DNA from: Dehalococcoidia bacterium
GTDB taxonomy: Bacteria; Chloroflexota; Dehalococcoidia; JACVQG01; JAHKAY01
Direction of reading: 5' to 3'
Assembly: GCA_030740315.1 (NCBI GenBank)
Contig: JASLXN010000045.1
Span: 1-9,245 of the forward strand
Length of the DNA stretch: 9,245 bases
Positions 1 to 6,356 of the stretch are shown piece by piece. Each line of letters starts with the position of its first letter. The first letter of the stretch is position 1. The notes beneath the pieces were generated by a model. The model had not been told where the DNA came from. It saw only the letters and a list, made by a program, of their open reading frames with translations, and searched no databases. A program made the translations under genes and the position numbers.

Positions 1-105
1 AGCGCAGCTAGTTAGAGACGCCGCTTGCTGTGCCTTGCGTCTACGGGTAAAGAATGGTTTGTAAGTGGAGGACACTCCTGCGTAGCCACCTCTGGGATAG
101 GGGGC

Positions 106-111
106 TATAAT
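106..111 (+). promoter_or_regulatory. Possible -10 box for the MBL-fold hydrolase gene
   Basis: A perfect TATAAT overlaps the first candidate start codon (ATG at 110). A 4/6 match to the -35 box, TAGCCA at 83-88, lies exactly 17 bp upstream. If this is the promoter, transcription would begin near 118 and translation would have to start at ATG 122, almost leaderless. The alternative is an upstream promoter with ATG 110 served by AGGGGG at 99-104. The rest of 1-109 shows no gene or RNA I can support. The box could be chance. Confidence 0.3.
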
Positions 112-1051
112 GAGGGCTAATATGGATCAACTGACCGAGATAGCCGACGGCATTTACCAGTTGCGCTTCACCTTAGAGCAGGCCCGTTCCCAATCCCGGG
201 TGTACTTGGTGGCCGGGGAACGGGGGGCGGTGGTGGAGACCGGCCCAACCATCATGGTGCCCTCCATCGTTGAAGCGTTGAAGGAAGCGCCAGGGGGTCT
301 GGACGGGGTGGCGTTCATAGTCCTCACTCACCTTCACCTGGACCACGGCGGAGGCATCGGAGCACTGTCACAGGCCCTCCCCAGGGCCACAGTGGTGGCG
401 CACGAGCGTGGTATCCGGCACTTGGCTGACCCATCCCGGCTCATAGAAAGCACCCGCATGGCCTTCGGACGCCGCTTTGAGGAGCACTACGGCCCTATCC
501 TGCCGGTGGCACCGGAGAGAGTCCACCCCGCGGTTGATGGCGAGGTGTTAGACTTGGGAGTGCGAAAATTGGAGGTGGTGCATACACCGGGCCATGCTCC
601 ACACCACCTGTGCCTGATGGACTCCCGCACCCGAGCCGTGTTTGTCGGTGAGGCCCTGGGGCACTTCTTACCTGATACCGGCCTGCTGGTGCCCTCCATT
701 CCCCTACCGATGGTGGACCTGAAGGCCATTTTCCGCAGCATCAACCGTATCCAGAGGCTAAACCCGGACATGCTGATATTCTCGCAGTTCGGACACTCCC
801 CCGACACGGAGAGGCTGATATTAGAGGCCAAGCGGGCAATGGCCGCCACCTCCCGCATAGTGCTCTCCCGCCTGCGTGGTGGCGGCAGCGAACAAGAAGC
901 GGCGGCCCTGGTGCTGGCGCACTATGATGAGAGGGCCAGCCATATTGACCCCCAGGTGCCACCCATGAGGTTCTCCGGGGCGTGGGCTGGCACTACCCTG
1001 CAACTGGTGCAGTCCCTCCGGGCCTACTTTCGCAAGCGAGACCTGCTGTAA
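110..1051 (+). CDS. Metallo-beta-lactamase-fold (glyoxalase II-like) hydrolase
   Basis: This is a 313-residue protein of the MBL superfamily, whose members usually hydrolyse esters, thioesters or lactones with a di-metal centre. The THLHLDH motif gives H74, H76, D78 and H79. HTPGH supplies H162, and SQFGHS supplies a late His at 228, as in glyoxalase II-like enzymes. The bridging acid, normally Asp in an 'FTGD' motif, appears to be Glu181 in FVGEALG. There is no signal peptide, so it should be cytoplasmic. The long helical part after residue 200 resembles the C-terminal region of GloB-like proteins. The start is uncertain: ATG 110 has AGGGGG 5 nt before it, and ATG 122 (MDQL) has GAGGG 5 nt before it. 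The gene ends 3 bp from the stop of the convergent YjbQ gene. A thioesterase role near the CoA genes is possible, but the substrate is unknown. Confidence 0.9.
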   Translation: MRANMDQLTEIADGIYQLRFTLEQARSQSRVYLVAGERGAVVETGPTIMVPSIVEALKEAPGGLDGVAFIVLTHLHLDHGGGIGALSQALPRATVVAHERGIRHLADPSRLIESTRMAFGRRFEEHYGPILPVAPERVHPAVDGEVLDLGVRKLEVVHTPGHAPHHLCLMDSRTRAVFVGEALGHFLPDTGLLVPSIPLPMVDLKAIFRSINRIQRLNPDMLIFSQFGHSPDTERLILEAKRAMAATSRIVLSRLRGGGSEQEAAALVLAHYDERASHIDPQVPPMRFSGAWAGTTLQLVQSLRAYFRKRDLL

Positions 1052-1054
1052 CCC

Positions 1055-1471
1055 TCACTCCCCCATTATCTGTAGCACCACCTGCCGGTGGCGGGGGCGG
1101 TTGTCGAAGTCGGCCAGCACCACCTGCTGCCAGGTGCCCAACGCCATTTTCCCCGCCGAGAAGGGTATGGTTAGAGAAGGGCCCATTAAACCGGCCCTGA
1201 GGTGGGAGAACCCGTTGCCGTCTCCCCAGGCCAGGTCATGGTGGTAGCCCGTGTCGGAGGCCACCAGCCGCTCCCAAAGCTCCTCGGTGTCCCTGAGCAG
1301 GCCAGGCTCGTACTCCGTCGTGCTGATACCGGCCGTGGACCCTACCACGAAGACGGTTACTATTCCATCCTTGACCCCGCTGTGGGAAACCTCGGCCGCC
1401 ACCTGGGGGGTTATGTCCACTAGGTGGCAGCGGCCTTGGGTATCCAGGGTCATCTCTTTTGTCACTATCAT
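1055..1471 (-). CDS. YjbQ/UPF0047 family protein
   Basis: This 138-residue protein has the full length and core signature of the YjbQ (UPF0047) family. It contains STAGISTTEYEPG (46-58), then WGDGNGFSH (82-90), the SLTIPF stretch (99-104), LGTWQQV (111-117) and D-x-RPRHR (123-129). Family members form small trimeric single-domain proteins. Some are annotated as secondary thiamine-phosphate synthases because they complement thiE mutants, but their real role is poorly known. The ATG at 1471 has a strong GGAGGGAGG site just upstream. It is read in the same direction as the CoA-transferase gene behind it, but a 197-bp gap with inverted repeats separates them, so it may have its own control. No catalytic claim can be made beyond family membership. 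Confidence 0.93.
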   Translation of the reverse strand: MIVTKEMTLDTQGRCHLVDITPQVAAEVSHSGVKDGIVTVFVVGSTAGISTTEYEPGLLRDTEELWERLVASDTGYHHDLAWGDGNGFSHLRAGLMGPSLTIPFSAGKMALGTWQQVVLADFDNRPRHRQVVLQIMGE

Positions 1472-1559
1472 CGTCTACCTCCCTCCGGAAACGGCTTTAG
1501 CAGGCCCATCTTCAGTCAGTCTATCCCAGAACATGCAGGTCATCAGGCAAATAATGGCT

Positions 1560-1598
1560 GGTCAATGTCTAGGTCATTGACCTAGACAAAGACCTAGG
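1560..1598. promoter_or_regulatory. Cluster of overlapping inverted repeats (operator or switchable hairpin)
   Basis: A perfect palindrome, TGTCTAGGTCA-T-TGACCTAGACA, spans 1566-1588. A second, overlapping inverted repeat pairs GGTCAATG (1560-1567) with CATTGACC (1575-1582) around a 7-nt loop. The two foldings exclude each other. A third copy of the half-site, GACCTAGG, follows at 1591-1598. The cluster lies 90-130 bp upstream of the YjbQ start in the gap after the CoA-transferase gene. Symmetry of this length suits a dimeric regulator's operator. As RNA it could form alternative hairpins. No U-tract follows on either strand, so a simple intrinsic terminator is unlikely. Confidence 0.6.
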
Positions 1599-1616
1599 CA
1601 GTTCCTTATTCCTGCG

Positions 1617-1630
1617 GCCCCTGCAGGGGC
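1617..1630. repeat. 14-bp perfect GC-rich palindrome
   Basis: GCCCCTGCAGGGGC is self-complementary, or a 5-bp stem with a TGCA loop. It sits about 40 bp downstream of the CoA-transferase stop (minus strand). It could be part of that gene's transcript end, but in the minus direction it is followed by CGCAGGAATAAGG and not a T-run. Its role is uncertain. Confidence 0.4.
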
Positions 1631-1668
1631 TTCGTCTTCCATTCCCCGCGTGTATCCAGAAGGTGTGT

Positions 1669-2889
1669 TCAGATAATACCCTGGTCTTTCAGCGCTCCGA
1701 TATCCTCCCAGGTGTAGCCTAACCCCAGCATTATCTCCTCGGTGTGCTGGCCTAGCTCCGGGGCCGGCCCCTGCAGAGCCGCCGGGGTCTCGGTGAACTT
1801 CACCGCAAAACCAGGGAACTTGATGTTGCCCATGGCCGGGTGGTCCCAGTCTATAATATAGTCATTGGCCAGCATCTGCTCGTCCTCGGTCAGGTCGATT
1901 AGGCGGTTTGCTACGGCGATAGGCATGTCAGCCGACTCACGCATGGCCTCTATCCAGTCCTGTGCGGGGCGGGTGGCGAAGACCTCATCCAGAATACGCA
2001 CCAACTCCTCCCGGTTGTGCATCCGCGCCTCCTCATCCAAAAAGCGTGGGTCGTGCTCCAGCTCAGGGTGGCCGATAGTACGGCAGAAGTTGCTCCAATA
2101 GCGTCCACCCTGAATGGCTGCCATCACAATCCAGCGGTGATCCCGGCAGCGATAGGAGTTGTAGAGGGGGTTACGGGGTGGCTTAAGCCGGTTGTGCCGG
2201 GGTATGGAGTTGCCCATGGTATAGGCCGGCATCAGGCCGTTGCCCTGGATGAGGGCCATGGCTTGTAGCTGTGAGACATCCACCCTCTGACCCACCCCCA
2301 ACTTCTCTCGGGCCAGCAGCGCCGTCACCACCCCGAAAGCTATAAGGTAGGATGTTACCCGGTCTCCAAGGCCCAGGCTCAGGAAGGTGGGAGGGGAGCT
2401 TTCTTCTCCACTGGCCATCATGGCCCCGCTGCGGGCCTGGGCCACTAGGTCCAGGCTGGGGCTGTGCTTGTCCGGGCCTTCGAACCCGAAGCCGGACGCC
2501 CGGGCATACACCAGCCGGGGGTTAAGCTGCTTGAGGGTATCATAGTCCATGCCCATGCGGGCCACGGCGGCCTGCCTGTAGTTGGTAAGGAAGACATCAG
2601 ACTCCTTCACCAGGCGGTAAATGACCTCCTGCCCCTCCTCTCGGCGCAGGTCTACCGTTATGCCCTTTTTGCTCCGGTTGTGCTCCTCAAAGAGCAGGTG
2701 ACGGCCGTTGAGCATCAGCGGCACCCCGAAGAGGCTCTGGATACCACGGAGAGCGTCCCCCCGCCCCGGCTCCTCCACATGGATAACATCGGCCCCCAGA
2801 TCAGCCAGCATGGCGGCGGAATACGGCCCCACCTGGAAGACGGACCAGTCAATAACCTTTACACCCTGTAACGCCCCTGGCTGTAGCAT
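1669..2889 (-). CDS. Class III CoA-transferase (CaiB/BaiF/Frc family), copy A
   Basis: This family moves CoA between carboxylic acids through an Asp-acyl anhydride. The 406-residue length is normal. Counting from the chosen start, VIDWSVFQVGP (13-23) is the N-terminal nucleotide-fold strand and loop. Q19 is placed like Gln17 of formyl-CoA transferase. D176 in LGDRVTS matches the family's catalytic Asp, followed by the usual helix ending in ALLARE. YRCRDHRWIV (246-255) and the C-terminal APELGQHTEE (376-385) are also family hallmarks. A TTG at 2922 would add 11 residues, but ATG 2889 has GGAGG 4 nt upstream and is preferred. The protein is clearly paralogous to the product at 3941-5149, roughly half identical by eye in the first 150 residues. 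The gene follows the HdrB-like gene by 36 bp, so it is probably in the same transcript. Donor and acceptor acids are unknown. Confidence 0.92.
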   Translation of the reverse strand: MLQPGALQGVKVIDWSVFQVGPYSAAMLADLGADVIHVEEPGRGDALRGIQSLFGVPLMLNGRHLLFEEHNRSKKGITVDLRREEGQEVIYRLVKESDVFLTNYRQAAVARMGMDYDTLKQLNPRLVYARASGFGFEGPDKHSPSLDLVAQARSGAMMASGEESSPPTFLSLGLGDRVTSYLIAFGVVTALLAREKLGVGQRVDVSQLQAMALIQGNGLMPAYTMGNSIPRHNRLKPPRNPLYNSYRCRDHRWIVMAAIQGGRYWSNFCRTIGHPELEHDPRFLDEEARMHNREELVRILDEVFATRPAQDWIEAMRESADMPIAVANRLIDLTEDEQMLANDYIIDWDHPAMGNIKFPGFAVKFTETPAALQGPAPELGQHTEEIMLGLGYTWEDIGALKDQGII

Positions 2890-2893
2890 ATTA

Positions 2894-2898
2894 CCTCC
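2894..2898 (-). promoter_or_regulatory. Ribosome binding site deciding the copy A start
   Basis: GGAGG on the minus strand, with 4 nt (TAAT) before ATG 2889, points to that start. The longer TTG start at 2922 has no comparable site. Confidence 0.75.
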
Positions 2899-2925
2899 GT
2901 ATTTGTTACCGGGGATGGGCAACTC

Positions 2926-3792
2926 TCAGCCACCAGTGGGTAGTGCCTCTAGCAGCATGTCGGAGAGAAACTTCACCCGCACCCCCGCAGGGGCCCTGCG
3001 CTGTAGCCTGCCGTAGCATGCCATACACGGCGTGACCACCGTGCTCATCTCGTACTTCTCCGCATTCTGGAAGATGGCGTCTGGGGCGATAACGCAGCAG
3101 TACTTGGGGATGTCCACCACTTTTAGCCCATTCACCCTATCCAGCCACCCCCGGTAAGTGGCCCAGTCCAGGTCCCAGTCGCGGTCGGGGGCATAGACCC
3201 AACTCCGGTGCTGCCCGCCGGAGAAGTAGGCAATCCCCGTGGGGCGGTCCAGCTTAAGCATTGTCTGCGCCATAGGCTCCGCTAACATATCTAGATAGTA
3301 AAGCTGCTCCACATCACAGTCGGGGTAGAAGCGGCGGGCCAGATAGATGCACCACAGGCAGAAATATAGGATGCGCTTGGCCCCCATCTCCCGGGCCAGG
3401 CCTATATTCTTGCCTATGAACTCTTTGGCCGCCTCATCGCCGATAGTCCGGTCACCACCGGTCCTCACCTGATAGGCTATCATGGGAGCGCCGCAGCAAT
3501 ACTCCTTGTCCAGGATAGTGTAATCTATGCCCAGGGCGTCCAGGAGACGAAACCCTGACATAACCGCATCCAGCGTCCCGTAGCAGGCGCAGCCTACCAC
3601 CACCACATTCTCAGCGGTCTTCTTGCGCCGGATGCCTAGGCCCCCCAGAACGGCGTTCCTGAGCACTGGCACCGTGTACACCAGCCCGTCTCTCTTGGTG
3701 TCCTGTACCAGCCCCTCCAGATCCCTGCCGGCGTCAATGGTTTCCATTATGCGGAAGGGCATGGAGCGGATGCCCCGCATGTGGTGTGTCAT
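2926..3792 (-). CDS. HdrB-like CCG-domain iron-sulfur protein
   Basis: This 288-residue protein has the cysteine-rich CCG layout of heterodisulfide reductase subunit B, LutA and GlpC, which bind Fe-S clusters (non-cubane 4Fe-4S in HdrB) and take part in thiol-disulfide or electron-transfer reactions. Domain 1 looks complete: C68 and C70 (GCACYG), C99-C100-G101, then C145-x2-C148. Domain 2 looks altered. The usual leading 'HxPC' region reads AYFSGGQHRSW (188-198) with no Cys, C232-C233 is followed by Val and not Gly, and C256-x2-C259 is kept. No ferredoxin domain precedes it and there is no membrane segment, so it is probably soluble and needs a redox partner not seen here. ATG 3792 has AAAGGA 7 nt upstream. 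It lies between two CoA-transferase genes, suggesting a redox step in the same pathway. The exact reaction is not readable. Confidence 0.82.
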   Translation of the reverse strand: MTHHMRGIRSMPFRIMETIDAGRDLEGLVQDTKRDGLVYTVPVLRNAVLGGLGIRRKKTAENVVVVGCACYGTLDAVMSGFRLLDALGIDYTILDKEYCCGAPMIAYQVRTGGDRTIGDEAAKEFIGKNIGLAREMGAKRILYFCLWCIYLARRFYPDCDVEQLYYLDMLAEPMAQTMLKLDRPTGIAYFSGGQHRSWVYAPDRDWDLDWATYRGWLDRVNGLKVVDIPKYCCVIAPDAIFQNAEKYEMSTVVTPCMACYGRLQRRAPAGVRVKFLSDMLLEALPTGG

Positions 3793-3880
3793 CTCATTGT
3801 CCTTTCACCGATTCTGTCTGCAAAGTCACCCTATATGCTTACTGGGCATTCTCGTTCCCGCCCACCCGCCCGGGGTAATT

Positions 3881-3905
3881 ATCTGGTGGGGTTCACCCCT
3901 CAGAT
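3881..3905. other. Intercistronic hairpin between CoA-transferase B and the HdrB-like gene
   Basis: ATCTG (3881-3885) pairs with CAGAT (3901-3905), and inside it GGGG (3888-3891) pairs with CCCC (3896-3899) around a 4-nt loop, with a small unpaired step. It sits in the 148-bp gap (3793-3940) of the minus-strand transcript. No U-run follows, so it may be a stability or partial-attenuation element. No good promoter was seen in this gap. Confidence 0.45.
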
Positions 3906-3940
3906 CCTCCATACGGGAACACCCATGTACAATACCAGCC

Positions 3941-5149
3941 CTATATGATGCCATTGTCTCTTAGCTGTACCGCCTCCTCCCAAGAGTATCCGCACACCTC
4001 TGTAAGCACCTCCTCTGTGTGCTGTCCCAGCTCCGGAGCGGGCAGAGAGAAGGACACCGGCGTCTGGCTGAAGTTTATGGGCAATATCTGCCATGGCGTT
4101 TGGCCCAGTACCGGGTGCTCCACTTGGGTGATAATCTGGTTGGCCACCACTTGGGGATCCGCTAGGGTCTGCTGAACATCGTTTACCACACCAAAGAGCA
4201 GGTCATGCTCCCTGAGGCTGCCCTCCCATTCTTTGCTCTCCCGTGTGGCGAAGGCCTCGTCCAAAATGGCTATTAGTTCGCGGCAGTACTGCTCCCGGTG
4301 CGCCGGGGTGTCAAAGCGAGGATCTTCCGTCAGGTCAAGGCGCTCCAGGGCGTGACAGAAAGGCGCCCAGTAGCGGTCTTGAAGCATGCCAAGCACAATC
4401 CACCTTTCGTCCCGGCACCTGTAGTAGTTGTAAAGGGGGTTCTTGGCATCCGCCCTAACCTCGCGGGGTATGGGCTTCCCGGCCAAGAGTTGGCACATGA
4501 CATTGAAGCACTCAAGGAGCATGGCCCCGCCGAGCTGGGAGGTGGTCACCTCTTGGCCTATCCCCAGCCGCTCTCGGGCCAGCAGAGCGCCCAGCACACC
4601 CATGGTCAACATCAGGGAGCCGGTCTGGTCGCACACGCTGGAGTGGAGCATCTGGGGCGGCATACCCGCTTCACCCGGCACATTCATGAGCCCGCTGCGG
4701 GCCTGGGCGATCACCTCCAATCCGGGGCTGGAGCCATCTGGGCCTTCCGTACCCAGGCACGAGGAAGAGGCGTATATGAGGCGGGAGTTGTAGCGTTTAA
4801 GCGTATCATAGTCCATTCCCAGACGAGCCACCGCATGGTGCCGGTAGTTGGTTATGAACACATCGGACTTCTCCACCAGCCGGTACATTATCTCCCGGCC
4901 CTTCTCGGTCTTCACATCTATGGTCATGCCTTTCTTGTTATAGTTGAGGAATTCAAAGAACCAGTTGCGCCCGGAGGAAATCTCTGTGGGGACACCGTAG
5001 AGGCTCTCCACCCCACGGGACAGCTCCCCCACCCCAGGCTCCTCTATCTTTATGACCTCGGCCCCCATCTCGCCCAGCTTGACTCCCGTTGACGGACCTA
5101 CATGAAAGACCGTCCAGTCAATAACCCGTATACCTTCCAGTATGTTCAC
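3941..5149 (-). CDS. Class III CoA-transferase (CaiB/BaiF/Frc family), copy B
   Basis: This 402-residue paralogue of the product at 1669-2889 keeps the family plan: VIDWTVFHVGP (9-19), EVIKIEEPG (31-39), YRCRDERWIV (243-252), APELGQHTEE (371-380), and a matching C-terminus (DNGII against DQGII). D174 in VCDQTGS aligns with the catalytic Asp. At the position of formyl-CoA transferase Gln17 it has His16, where copy A has Gln, so the two enzymes may differ in substrate or form two unlike subunits, as in BbsEF-type transferases. The start is GTG 5149, with AGGAGGGG placed 3-8 nt upstream. The nearby ATG in that stretch meets a stop after five codons. It is the first gene of the minus-strand cluster and lies behind a strong promoter at 5212-5240. 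Confidence 0.92.
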   Translation of the reverse strand: MNILEGIRVIDWTVFHVGPSTGVKLGEMGAEVIKIEEPGVGELSRGVESLYGVPTEISSGRNWFFEFLNYNKKGMTIDVKTEKGREIMYRLVEKSDVFITNYRHHAVARLGMDYDTLKRYNSRLIYASSSCLGTEGPDGSSPGLEVIAQARSGLMNVPGEAGMPPQMLHSSVCDQTGSLMLTMGVLGALLARERLGIGQEVTTSQLGGAMLLECFNVMCQLLAGKPIPREVRADAKNPLYNYYRCRDERWIVLGMLQDRYWAPFCHALERLDLTEDPRFDTPAHREQYCRELIAILDEAFATRESKEWEGSLREHDLLFGVVNDVQQTLADPQVVANQIITQVEHPVLGQTPWQILPINFSQTPVSFSLPAPELGQHTEEVLTEVCGYSWEEAVQLRDNGII

Positions 5150-5211
5150 CTTCCCCTCCTCATATTACGACTGTCTTGCTCGGTGGCGATACTTCGCTGT
5201 GCTTGAAAAGG

Positions 5212-5240
5212 ATTATCCCCTTGTAGATATGACCTGTCAA
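5212..5240 (-). promoter_or_regulatory. Sigma-70-type promoter for the CoA-transferase/HdrB-like cluster
   Basis: On the minus strand TTGACA (5240-5235) is followed by a 17-bp spacer and GATAAT (5217-5212), a 6/6 and 5/6 match. Transcription would start near 5205, leaving a leader of about 55 nt before the GTG at 5149. Confidence 0.75.
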
Positions 5241-5243
5241 GGC

Positions 5244-5263
5244 GAGCTAATCAAGCTCATTAG
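5244..5263. promoter_or_regulatory. Candidate operator between divergent promoters
   Basis: Two interleaved inverted repeats lie next to the -35 box of the minus-strand promoter: CTAAT (5247-5251) with ATTAG (5259-5263), and GAGCT (5244-5248) with AGCTC (5254-5258). The position between divergent promoters fits a shared regulator site. The arms are only 5 bp, so chance is possible. No regulator gene is in the window. Confidence 0.4.
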
Positions 5264-5325
5264 ACACCCTGTATTCCGTAAATACTCCACACGGTTTGGC
5301 GGAATGCACGGGAAGAGAATTTAGC

Positions 5326-5354
5326 TTGAACTACAACGGCAATGGGCATAATAT
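5326..5354 (+). promoter_or_regulatory. Likely promoter for the crotonase gene
   Basis: TTGAAC (5326-5331), a 17-bp spacer and TAATAT (5349-5354) each match the sigma-70 boxes at 4 of 6. CATAAT at 5347-5352 is a better -10 box but gives a 15-bp spacer. It lies about 50-80 bp before ATG 5406. Confidence 0.5.
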
Positions 5355-5405
5355 CATTGCTAGGAGTAATTAAGAGACTCCATCGGCTACAGGAGGCTTA
5401 ACAGA

Positions 5406-6356
5406 ATGTCCTGGTCAGCATGGCAACGTGTCCCGGGGTTTGACTTCACCGACATCATCTATGAGAAGAAGCAACATGTGGAGATTCAGGGATATGTTGC
5501 CCGTATCACCATGAACCGCCCCGATGTTTACAACGCTTTCAACGCCCATACCCTTGATGAGATGAAGAAGGCCTTTCAGGAGGCCAGTGATGATGTCCGC
5601 ACGGGTGTGGTGGTGCTGACCGGGTTGGGTGGCAATTTCTCCAGCGGGGGTGATGTGCGCTGGGAGACCACTGAAGAGCACCGTGACCAGATGGACCCCT
5701 CTGAAGAATCCCTGGCGAATACCTTTATCAAACGCTGTAAAAAGCCTGTCATCGCTGCCGTAGAGGGATATGCCATTGGCGCCGGCAATCACATGGCATA
5801 TACCTGTGATTTCACCATCGCCACTGAAACGGCGGTTTTCGGTCAGACCGGACCGCGCGTGGGTAGCCCGGCGCACGGCTGGGTAGTAGCCCACCTGGCA
5901 CTTACGGTGGGCATGAAGAAGGCGCGTGAGATTTGGCTATTATGCCGACAGTACACCGCACAAGAGGCACTGGAGATGGGCTTGGTAAACAAGGTGGTGC
6001 CCACGGAGAGGCTGGAAGCCGAAGTTGACCAGTGGTGCGAGGAGATGCTATCACTGAGCCCTACCTGTGTGCAAATAGTCAAGGCCTCATATGACGCCGC
6101 TTTTGACATGTTTCGGCAGTTTACAGGCCCCATGGGACAGATACTCGACAGGATCAATCCGCAGTTTATGGATAGCGAGGAGCGCAAGGAGTGCCAGACA
6201 TCTTTCTTCGAGCGGCGCACGCCACATTGCTTCAAGAAATATGTAGAGGAAGTTGAAAAAAGAGGCGGGCCTGCGGTTACCAAAACACAGGTCGCATCGC
6301 CCTTCGGCTCCGGCTGGCGTTCTACGGTGCCTGGTTCCGAGATTTGGGGCCAGTGA
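5406..6356 (+). CDS. MenB/BadI-like crotonase (enoyl-CoA hydratase superfamily)
   Basis: Crotonase-fold enzymes act on acyl-CoA thioesters and stabilise an enolate in an oxyanion hole. In this 316-residue protein the hole is supplied by SSGGD (79-83) and GYAIGAG (121-127). KKAREIWLLCRQY (171-183) and QEALEMGLVNKVVP (186-199) strongly resemble MenB (naphthoate synthase) and BadI (2-ketocyclohexanecarboxyl-CoA hydrolase), as does the C-terminal FFERRTPHCFKKY region (267-279). MenB and BadI carry an Asp in the loop after VGS; here it reads GSPAHG (153-158), with Ala in the MenB Asp position, so the chemistry probably differs. The last 27 residues look like an unstructured tail. The start is ATG 5406 with AGGAGG 9 nt upstream. 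It is divergent from the CoA-transferase cluster and ends about 10 bp before the insertion sequence. No other men genes are seen, which argues against menaquinone synthesis. Confidence 0.88.
   Translation: MSWSAWQRVPGFDFTDIIYEKKQHVEIQGYVARITMNRPDVYNAFNAHTLDEMKKAFQEASDDVRTGVVVLTGLGGNFSSGGDVRWETTEEHRDQMDPSEESLANTFIKRCKKPVIAAVEGYAIGAGNHMAYTCDFTIATETAVFGQTGPRVGSPAHGWVVAHLALTVGMKKAREIWLLCRQYTAQEALEMGLVNKVVPTERLEAEVDQWCEEMLSLSPTCVQIVKASYDAAFDMFRQFTGPMGQILDRINPQFMDSEERKECQTSFFERRTPHCFKKYVEEVEKRGGPAVTKTQVASPFGSGWRSTVPGSEIWGQ

Noticed and set aside
1..60. tRNA-like string GCGCAGCTAGTTAGAG near the window start
   Set aside because: It resembles a D-arm, but the arm does not pair, there is no anticodon stem at the right spacing, and no GTTCRANTC T-loop follows.
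1078..1091. CCACC-TGCC-GGTGG hairpin as a bidirectional terminator for the convergent genes
   Set aside because: It lies inside the YjbQ coding sequence, has a short stem, and no T-run follows on either strand.
4298..5092. 264-codon open frame on the plus strand inside CoA-transferase B
   Set aside because: It is antisense to a strongly conserved family protein, lacks a recognisable domain and has no clear SD site.
5142..5324. 60-codon plus-strand open frame in the divergent promoter region
   Set aside because: It has no SD site or recognisable content, overlaps both the start of CoA-transferase B and its promoter, and fits better as regulatory DNA.
5406..6356. Naming the crotonase menB
   Set aside because: The Asp of the MenB loop is missing and no other menaquinone genes are nearby, so the symbol would overstate the evidence.
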